64,000 bases of DNA from Pseudolysinimonas sp051954455 (GTDB taxonomy: Bacteria > Actinomycetota > Actinomycetes > Actinomycetales > Microbacteriaceae), in NCBI RefSeq assembly GCF_051954455.1, contig NZ_JBQCHS010000023.1, forward strand, positions 1 through 64,000, read 5' to 3'. The notes under the pieces are model-generated. The model had not been told where the DNA came from, made no database searches, and saw only the letters and a program-made list of their open reading frames with translations. The translations under genes and the position numbers were made by a program. Below, piece after piece: positions 58,406 to 64,000 of the stretch. The first letter of the stretch is position 1. Each line of letters begins with the position of its first letter.

Positions 58406-58419
58406 AGAAAACGCTTTCT
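58406..58419. promoter_or_regulatory. LacI-type operator 3
   Basis: AGAAAACGCTTTCT with AGAAA/TTTCT arms, between the divergent lacI and permease genes. Confidence 0.65.
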
Positions 58420-58456
58420 CGCATCGGCGCGGGAGAGCGGGAAGGCAGACCGATCG

Positions 58457-59404
58457 ATGAGCATCTTCACCGAGCTCGCGAGCCTCCGGGACGGGCGGGC
58501 CAGGTCCCGCTCCCGCCGGATGACGGTGCAGCAGAAGCGTGACGCGCGCGCCGCGTACGTGTTCCTCCTGCCCTGGATGGTGGGCTTCGTCTTGATCACG
58601 CTCATTCCGGTGGTGAGCTCGTTCTACATCTCGTTCACGAAGTACAACCTGTTCCAGGCGCCGAGATGGGTTGGCGGCAGCAATTACCTCGCCCTCTTCC
58701 AGGACCCGCGTCTGCTGCACTCGCTCGGCGTCACGTTCACCTACGTCCTCGTCGGTGTGCCGCTGTGCATGATCGCCGCCCTCGCCGTGGCGCTCCTGCT
58801 CGACCGGGGCATCCGCGGTCTCGGCTTCTACCGGTCGATGTTCTACCTGCCCTCCTTGCTGGGTTCCTCGGTCGCCGTCGCGATCCTCTGGACCCAGATG
58901 TTCGGGCAGGACGGGCTGCTCAACAAGTTCCTGGCCCTGTTCGGCATCCAGGGCCCCGGGTGGATCTCCGATCCCGATACGGCGCTCGGGACGCTGATCC
59001 TCCTGGCGGTCTGGGGCTTCGGCGCGCCGATGGTGATCTTCCTCGCCGCCCTCCGTCAGGTGCCCGTCATGTACTACGAGGCCGCCTCGATGGACGGCGC
59101 GGGAGCGGTCCGGCGCTTCCGCAGCATCACGCTGCCGATGATCAGCCCGATCATCTTCTTCAACCTGGTGCTGAGCATCATCGGCTCGTTCCAGGCCTTC
59201 ACGCAGGCGTACATCGTCTCGGGAGGAACCGGGGCGCCGTCCGACTCCACCCTGTTCTTCTCGCTGTACCTGTACCAGCAGGGCTTCACCAACTTCAACA
59301 TGGGTTACGCGTCCGCCATGGCCTGGCTGCTCGTCGCCATCATCGGCGCCTTCACCGCTGTGGCCTTCTACACGTCTCGATTCTGGGTGTTCTATGACGA
59401 CTAA
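58457..59404 (+). CDS. Sugar ABC transporter permease 1 (MalF-like)
   Basis: 315 residues with six membrane segments. The EAA loop that docks the ATPase is YYEAASMDGAGAVRRFRSITLPMISP near residue 215. Length and the long second segment loop (FGQDGLLNKFLALFGIQGPGW) are typical of MalF/UgpA-type CUT1 permeases. ATG 58457 has GGAAGG about 11 nt upstream. It is the first gene of a seven-gene plus-strand operon and overlaps permease 2 by 11 nt. Confidence 0.93.
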   Translation: MSIFTELASLRDGRARSRSRRMTVQQKRDARAAYVFLLPWMVGFVLITLIPVVSSFYISFTKYNLFQAPRWVGGSNYLALFQDPRLLHSLGVTFTYVLVGVPLCMIAALAVALLLDRGIRGLGFYRSMFYLPSLLGSSVAVAILWTQMFGQDGLLNKFLALFGIQGPGWISDPDTALGTLILLAVWGFGAPMVIFLAALRQVPVMYYEAASMDGAGAVRRFRSITLPMISPIIFFNLVLSIIGSFQAFTQAYIVSGGTGAPSDSTLFFSLYLYQQGFTNFNMGYASAMAWLLVAIIGAFTAVAFYTSRFWVFYDD

Positions 59405-60305
59405 GACCGCGATCGACGTCCGACCGAGCCTGGCTCCGACGGCGGCCCGGGAACACGCCCAGCGTGCACGCGCACGCCGCGCGACCGCGCGGGCCGTGGC
59501 CCGGCACGTGCTCCTGGTCGCCCTCACGATCCTGCTGCTGTACCCGCTGCTGTGGCTCATCGTGAGCTCGCTGCGCCCCAACGATCAGATCTTCCGCGAA
59601 CCGGGGCTGTGGCCGCTCTCCTTCGACATCGACAACTACACGAAGGGATGGAGCGCGCTCAATCCGGACTTCGGCCAGTACCTGCTCAACTCCACGATCG
59701 TGGTGGCGGGGTCGATCCTCGGCAATCTCGTCTCGTGCTCACTCGCCGCGTACGCGTTCGCACGCCTGTCGTTCCCGGGACGGCGGATCATGTTCGGTGC
59801 GATGCTCGTGACGCTGATGCTGCCGATTCACGCGATCATCGTGCCGCAGTACATCCTCTTCAATCACCTGGGGATGACGAACTCGTTTTGGCCCCTGCTG
59901 CTGCCGAAGTTCCTCGGCACGGACGCCTTCTTCATCTTCCTGATGGTCCAGTTCATCCGCGCCATCCCGCGGGAGCTCGACGAGGCGGCGCGCATCGACG
60001 GTGCAGGGCACTTCCGCATCTTCTTCCAGATCATGCTGCCGCTGATGGTGCCGGCATTGGCCACGACGGCGATCTTCACGTTCGTCTGGGTGTGGAACGA
60101 CTTCTTCGGGCCGCTGATCTACCTCACCGACCCCACCCTGTTCACCGTTCCGTTGGCGCTGAACGAATTCAGGAACGCACAGGGCGCGTCGAACTTCGGA
60201 GGCATGTTCGCGATGTCGGTCGTCTCGCTCCTTCCGGTGTTCCTCGCCTTCGTGGTGGGGCAGCGCTTCCTGATCCGCGGCATCGCGACGACGGGGATCA
60301 AGTAG
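59394..60305 (+). CDS. Sugar ABC transporter permease 2 (MalG-like)
   Basis: 303 residues with six membrane segments. It has the EAA loop LDEAARIDGAGHFRIFFQIMLPLMVPAL and the MalG-like N-terminal segment LLYPLLWLIVSSLRPNDQIF. It pairs with permease 1 to form the translocation channel. The C-terminus QRFLIRGIATTGIK is the usual one for the family. Its stop is directly followed by the ATG of the oxidoreductase gene. Confidence 0.93.
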   Translation: MTTKTAIDVRPSLAPTAAREHAQRARARRATARAVARHVLLVALTILLLYPLLWLIVSSLRPNDQIFREPGLWPLSFDIDNYTKGWSALNPDFGQYLLNSTIVVAGSILGNLVSCSLAAYAFARLSFPGRRIMFGAMLVTLMLPIHAIIVPQYILFNHLGMTNSFWPLLLPKFLGTDAFFIFLMVQFIRAIPRELDEAARIDGAGHFRIFFQIMLPLMVPALATTAIFTFVWVWNDFFGPLIYLTDPTLFTVPLALNEFRNAQGASNFGGMFAMSVVSLLPVFLAFVVGQRFLIRGIATTGIK

Positions 60306-61649
60306 ATGGGCCGCACGCGGTACGTCATCGTCGGCACCGGCCACCGTGCCGAGATGTACGTCGACGCGATCACGGGTCCGCACGCGGACGTCGCGCAGCT
60401 CGTCGGGATGTGCGACACCAACGCGGGCCGCGCCGCCTACTACGAAGCGCTTCTCGCCTCTCGGGGGGCGCCGGCTCCCGCCTTCTTCGAGCCCGACGCG
60501 CTCGAGACCCGGCTGCAGGACCTCGATGTCGAACGGGTCATCATCACGTCGCCGGACTTCACCCACGCCGACTACATCGTGCGGGTGCTCTCGTCGGGTC
60601 GCGACGTCGTCGTCGAGAAGCCGCTCACCATCGACGCGCCGAGCTCGCGACGCATCGTCGACGCGGCGCGCGCGTCCGGGCGCGACGTCACGGTGACCTT
60701 CAACTACCGCTACTCGCCCCGCAACACGATGCTCAAGCAGATCGTGCAATCGGGCGAGATCGGCGACGTCACCTCCATCGCCTTCGAATGGGTGCTCGAC
60801 ACCTCGCACGGCGCGGACTACTTCCGCCGCTGGCACCGTGAGAAGGCGAAGTCGGGGGGCCTCCTCATCCACAAGGCGTCGCATCACTTCGACCTGGTGA
60901 ACTGGTGGATCGCCGACAGCCCCGTGCGCGTCTTCGCGTCGGGCGGGCTGCGGTTCTACGGCGAGGAGAACGCGCGGGCCCGCGGGCTCGGCGAACGCCC
61001 CGCCCGGGGCACCCACGACGGACCGCACGACCCGTTCGAGCTCGACCTGCGCGACGACCCGCGCCTGGCCGCCCTCTACCTCGAACCCGGCCGCATCGAC
61101 GGCTATGTCCGCGACGCGGACGTCTTCGGACCAGGGATCACCATCGAGGACAACCTCGCGCTCGTCGTCGACTACCAGCGTGGCGCGACCATGTCCTACT
61201 CCCTGAACGCGCACAGCCCGTGGGAGGGGTACCGCGTCGCGATCAACGGCACCCGGGGTCGCGCGGAGCTCGAAGTCGTCGAGCGCGCGGCGGTCACGGC
61301 GGACGAGAGCGGCGTGCTCGACCCGAGCGCATCCCCCGACTCCACGGCCCCGCGCCGCCGCGGGGAGCACCTGACGGTCCAAACGCACTGGCAGGAACCG
61401 CGCGAGATCGAGATCCCGCGGGGCGAGTCGGCGCACGGCGGTGGCGACGCCCTGCTGCTCCGCGACGTCTTCTTCGGGCCGGCACCGGATCCGCTGGGGA
61501 GGCCGTCGGGATACCTCGACGGCGTGCGCTCGATCGCGGTCGGGATCGCCGGCAACCGCTCGCTCGCGACCGGACTGCCGGTCGCCGTCGCGTCGCTCGA
61601 CCTCGGCGCCGACCTCACGATCGGCCGCGGTCCGGGGGTCGTCTCATGA
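60306..61649 (+). CDS. Gfo/Idh/MocA-family oxidoreductase, long form
   Basis: 447 residues, about 100 longer than the basic family. The N-terminal NAD motif is VIVGTGHRAEMYVDAI and the catalytic lysine motif is VVVEKPLTIDAP. The C-terminal domain has FNYRYSPRNTMLKQ and HKASHHFDLVNWW, holding the conserved histidines. It probably oxidises or epimerises the imported sugar or its glycoside, before the SDR and dehydratases act. ATG 60306 follows the permease stop with no gap; its stop overlaps the next start (ATGA). Confidence 0.87.
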   Translation: MGRTRYVIVGTGHRAEMYVDAITGPHADVAQLVGMCDTNAGRAAYYEALLASRGAPAPAFFEPDALETRLQDLDVERVIITSPDFTHADYIVRVLSSGRDVVVEKPLTIDAPSSRRIVDAARASGRDVTVTFNYRYSPRNTMLKQIVQSGEIGDVTSIAFEWVLDTSHGADYFRRWHREKAKSGGLLIHKASHHFDLVNWWIADSPVRVFASGGLRFYGEENARARGLGERPARGTHDGPHDPFELDLRDDPRLAALYLEPGRIDGYVRDADVFGPGITIEDNLALVVDYQRGATMSYSLNAHSPWEGYRVAINGTRGRAELEVVERAAVTADESGVLDPSASPDSTAPRRRGEHLTVQTHWQEPREIEIPRGESAHGGGDALLLRDVFFGPAPDPLGRPSGYLDGVRSIAVGIAGNRSLATGLPVAVASLDLGADLTIGRGPGVVS

Positions 61650-62566
61650 GTCGCGTACTGATCACCGGGGGAGCGGGTCGTCTCGGACAGAGCGTGGTGC
61701 GCCACTTCGCCGCCCGGGGCGACGACGTCGTGTCGGTCGATGCGCGGCGAGCGGACGGGCTCCCGGCGGTCCAGGAGACCGTCGACCTGCGCGACATCGA
61801 CGCCGCGAGGGCGCTCGTCACCGCCCACGCGCCCGACGCGGTGATCCACCTGGCCGCCATCGCGGTGCCTTTCAGCGCACCGGAGGACCGCATCCTCACG
61901 ACGAACGTCTCTCTCGCCTACAACGTCCTGGCCTCGGCGGCCGAGGCGGGGGTTCCGCGCATCATCACCGCGAGCAGCCCCACCGTGATGGGCTACGGCA
62001 ACCCTGCCGGCTGGATGCCGGAACGCCTGCCGCTCGACGAGCTCGAGCCGGCCCGCCCCTGGAACGCGTACGCGCTCTCGAAGCTCTTCGCCGAATCGAT
62101 CGCCCGGATGCTCGCGACGGCATACGGGGAGCGATCCCGGTTCGCCTCGTTCCGGCCCTGTTACGTCATCGCGCCGGAGGAGTGGGCAGGAGCGCCGACG
62201 CAGCAGGGGCACACCGTGCGCGAGCGTCTCGCCGACCCGGATCTGTCGGCTCCGGCGCTCTTCAACTACGTGGACGCGCGCGACGTCGCGAGCTTCCTCG
62301 CTCTTCTGCTGGAGCGGATGGACGAGGTCCCCAACGGCGAGACGTTCTTCGTCGGCGCGTCGGATGCTCTGGCGCGTGAACCGCTCGCCGAGCTGCTTCC
62401 CCGGTACCTGCGGGGTGTCGGCGAGCTGGCGCGCGATCTCGTCGGCACCGCTCCCGCGTTCTCGATCGCCAAGGCGCAGACCATGCTCGGCTGGTCGCCG
62501 CAGCACGACTGGCGCTCCGAGCTGCGCGAGCCCGCCCCATCCGCCACCCCCTTGGAGATCCCGTGA
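61646..62566 (+). CDS. NAD-dependent SDR, possible uronate dehydrogenase
   Basis: 306 residues, extended SDR. The cofactor motif is LITGGAGRLGQSVVRHF, the catalytic Tyr/Lys are in YALSK, and ITASSPTVMGYG is the Ser-containing strand. By context (next to a keto-deoxy-glucarate dehydratase and an enolase-superfamily dehydratase) it may oxidise a hexuronate to the aldarate, as uronate dehydrogenase does; sequence likeness to known Udh enzymes looks moderate. An epimerase role is the alternative. It overlaps both neighbours by 4 nt. Confidence 0.75.
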   Translation: MSRVLITGGAGRLGQSVVRHFAARGDDVVSVDARRADGLPAVQETVDLRDIDAARALVTAHAPDAVIHLAAIAVPFSAPEDRILTTNVSLAYNVLASAAEAGVPRIITASSPTVMGYGNPAGWMPERLPLDELEPARPWNAYALSKLFAESIARMLATAYGERSRFASFRPCYVIAPEEWAGAPTQQGHTVRERLADPDLSAPALFNYVDARDVASFLALLLERMDEVPNGETFFVGASDALAREPLAELLPRYLRGVGELARDLVGTAPAFSIAKAQTMLGWSPQHDWRSELREPAPSATPLEIP

Positions 62567-63477
62567 ACTTCGCCGGTGTCCTGTTCTTCCCCGTCACCCC
62601 CTTCGACGCCGCCGGCCGCGTCGACGCGGCGGTCCTCGCCGAGCACGTGGCATCCCGTCTGCCCTACGGCCCCGGCGCCGTGTTCCCCGCCTGCGGCACC
62701 GGGGAGTTCCACGCCCTCGCCGCGGCCGAGGTCGGCGCCGTCGTCGCGGGCGCGGTGACGGCCGTCGCGGGCGCGGTGCCGGTCGTCGCCGGCGCGGGCG
62801 GACCGCTCGGTCACGCGCTCGAGTGCGCGCGCCTCGCGGAGGCAGCGGGCGCGGACGCACTGCTGGTGCTCCCGCCCTACCTGGTCGGCGGACCGGCGGC
62901 GGGCCTCGAGCGCTACGTGGAGGCGATCGCGGAGGGCACCTCGCTGCCGGTCATCGTGTACCACCGAGGCACGGCGCAGTACACGCCGGAGGTGATGGCG
63001 CGCCTCGCTCGCGACCCGAGGGTCGTCGGCTTCAAAGACGGCACCGGCGACGTCGGAGTGGTGCAGGAGATCGTCACGGCGGTCGGCGCCGCCGGCCGCG
63101 ACGATTTCAGCTTCTTCAACGGCCTCCTGACCGCCGAGCTGACGCAGGGCGCCTATCGCGGCCTCGGCGTCCCGCTGTACTCGTCCGCGGCGTTCGCGAT
63201 GATTCCCGAGGTCGCGACCGCCTACTACGACGCCTACGCGTCCGGCGATGAGCAGCGCCGGCACGAGCTGCTCGCCGAGTTCTACCTGCCGCTCGTGCGG
63301 CTGCGCGATCAGACCCCGGGATTCGGGGTGTCGCTGATCAAGGCGGGACTGCGGCAGCGTGGGCTGGAAGTGGGGTCGGTTCGACCGCCTCTCGTCGACC
63401 CGTCGTCCGAGCAGGAGCGGGAACTGCGCTCGATTCTCGACCGCGGGCTCGAACTGGTGGGGGCCGCGGCGCTGTGA
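62563..63477 (+). CDS. 5-dehydro-4-deoxyglucarate dehydratase-type enzyme (DHDPS family)
   Basis: 304 residues, class I aldolase-like barrel. GTG 62563 gives NFAGVLFFPVTPFDAAGRVD. FPACGTGEFHAL (binding loop), PVIVYHRGT (catalytic Tyr) and VVGFKDGTGDVG (Schiff-base Lys) match the KDG-dehydratase branch of the family, which decarboxylates and dehydrates 5-keto-4-deoxyglucarate to 2-oxoglutarate semialdehyde. It overlaps its neighbours by 4 nt on both sides. A semialdehyde dehydrogenase would be expected further downstream. Confidence 0.87.
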   Translation: MNFAGVLFFPVTPFDAAGRVDAAVLAEHVASRLPYGPGAVFPACGTGEFHALAAAEVGAVVAGAVTAVAGAVPVVAGAGGPLGHALECARLAEAAGADALLVLPPYLVGGPAAGLERYVEAIAEGTSLPVIVYHRGTAQYTPEVMARLARDPRVVGFKDGTGDVGVVQEIVTAVGAAGRDDFSFFNGLLTAELTQGAYRGLGVPLYSSAAFAMIPEVATAYYDAYASGDEQRRHELLAEFYLPLVRLRDQTPGFGVSLIKAGLRQRGLEVGSVRPPLVDPSSEQERELRSILDRGLELVGAAAL

Positions 63478-64000
63478 GCCCGGTCGTCGACGAGCTCTCG
63501 GCTCGGCTCCTCCGCATCCCCCTGCACCGGCCGTGGGGGGAGGACGTCCGTGAGATCCATGTGGTCGCGGTGGACGTCGTCGATTCGGAGGGCGCGGTCG
63601 GTCACGGCTTCAGCTGGACGCCGACGATCGGCCCCACCGCCGTCCTCGCCCTCCTGAGCGACGACATCCGGGACTTCGCGAGCGGGCGCACGGCCGATGC
63701 CGAGGAGCTCTGGCCGCAGCTCTGGGCGCGACTGCATGAGGCGGGTCCCGGCGGGATCACGACCATCGCGATGGCTGGGCTCGATCTGGCCCTGTGGGAC
63801 CTGGCCGCGCGGCGATCGGGGACCTCGATCTCCGGCCTGCTCGGGCAGCGACACGATGAGGTGGCCTGCTACGGCAGCGGCGTCAACCTGCACTACTCGC
63901 GGGCCGAGCTCGTGGCCCAGGTTCGGCGGTGGGTCGATGCCGGGTACGACGCGGTGAAGGTCAAAGTCGGCAAACCCGATCTGGCGGAGGACGTCGACCG
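63474..64000 (+). CDS. Mandelate racemase/muconate-lactonizing (enolase superfamily) dehydratase, cut by window end
   Basis: First 175 codons only. GTG 63474 overlaps the preceding stop (GTGA). The N-terminal capping domain has RIPLHRPWGEDVREIHVVAVDV; the barrel starts near AGLDLALWDLAARRSG, and VKVKVGKP near residue 165 is the K-x-K motif bearing a catalytic base. The metal-binding acids lie beyond the window. By context it is probably an acid-sugar dehydratase (glucarate, galactarate or similar) feeding the 5-keto-4-deoxyglucarate step. Confidence 0.85.
   Translation, partial: MSPVVDELSARLLRIPLHRPWGEDVREIHVVAVDVVDSEGAVGHGFSWTPTIGPTAVLALLSDDIRDFASGRTADAEELWPQLWARLHEAGPGGITTIAMAGLDLALWDLAARRSGTSISGLLGQRHDEVACYGSGVNLHYSRAELVAQVRRWVDAGYDAVKVKVGKPDLAEDVD

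Noticed and set aside
53880..64000. tRNA-flanked integrative element with direct repeats
   Set aside because: No integrase, relaxase or phage gene and no second copy of the tRNA 3' end was seen in the window.

Overview
The window is high-GC DNA from an actinobacterium. The gene content (F420-type oxidoreductase, bacterial protein O-mannosyltransferase, the order metG-TatD-rsmA-ispE-ABC-F) and the REP-like palindromes point to Microbacteriaceae; this placement is an inference from gene style, not from a marker gene search. The first ~60 bases are C/G homopolymer runs and look like a contig edge.

Region 1 (1-898): 3'-truncated rhodanese on the minus strand. Region 2 (about 1100-28300): a large surface-glycopolymer locus. 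It holds an initiating phosphoglycosyltransferase, a 1872-residue secreted protein with five DUF4082 modules, a nucleotide-sugar cassette (Gfo/Idh dehydrogenase, epimerase, two DegT aminotransferases, two left-handed beta-helix acyltransferases), a flippase, two glycosyltransferases, a polymerase/ligase-type membrane protein, two kinase-less chain-length-type proteins, a second DUF4082 protein joined to a hydrolase-like domain, a three-domain glycosyltransferase fusion, a beta-propeller protein and an MFS transporter. The dehydrogenase, second aminotransferase and last acyltransferase together resemble the WlbA/WlbC/WlbB set that makes a 2,3-diacetamido-2,3-dideoxyuronic acid, so the polymer may contain such a sugar.

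Region 3 (28422-53828): mostly housekeeping genes. They are hrpA helicase, aldo/keto reductase, a thioredoxin-domain protein, a lipoprotein, CoA-binding protein plus metY, pmt and rsmI (divergent), a secreted S53 protease, a quinone-type oxidoreductase, a CrtI-like oxidoreductase, metG, TatD, rsmA, a DUF2510 protein, ispE, an F420-type oxidoreductase, an ABC-F ATPase, a TMEM175-type channel and a MarR regulator. Many of these start 6-7 nt after a TANNNT box, the layout expected for leaderless mRNAs. Palindromic repeats occur at 42131-42211 and, in frame, twice inside the ABC-F gene.

Region 4 (53880-64000): tRNA-Gln(TTG), a gene-poor stretch, then a sugar-acid uptake and catabolism cluster. 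It has a solute-binding lipoprotein, an alpha/beta hydrolase and LacI regulator on the minus strand, and on the plus strand two ABC permeases, a Gfo/Idh oxidoreductase, a uronate-dehydrogenase-like SDR, a 5-dehydro-4-deoxyglucarate dehydratase-type enzyme and an enolase-superfamily dehydratase cut by the window edge. Three LacI-type operators flank the regulator; one sits directly downstream of a TTGACA-17-TACTTT promoter. The gene set fits oxidative breakdown of a hexuronic acid towards 2-oxoglutarate. No CRISPR array, transposase or prophage was seen.
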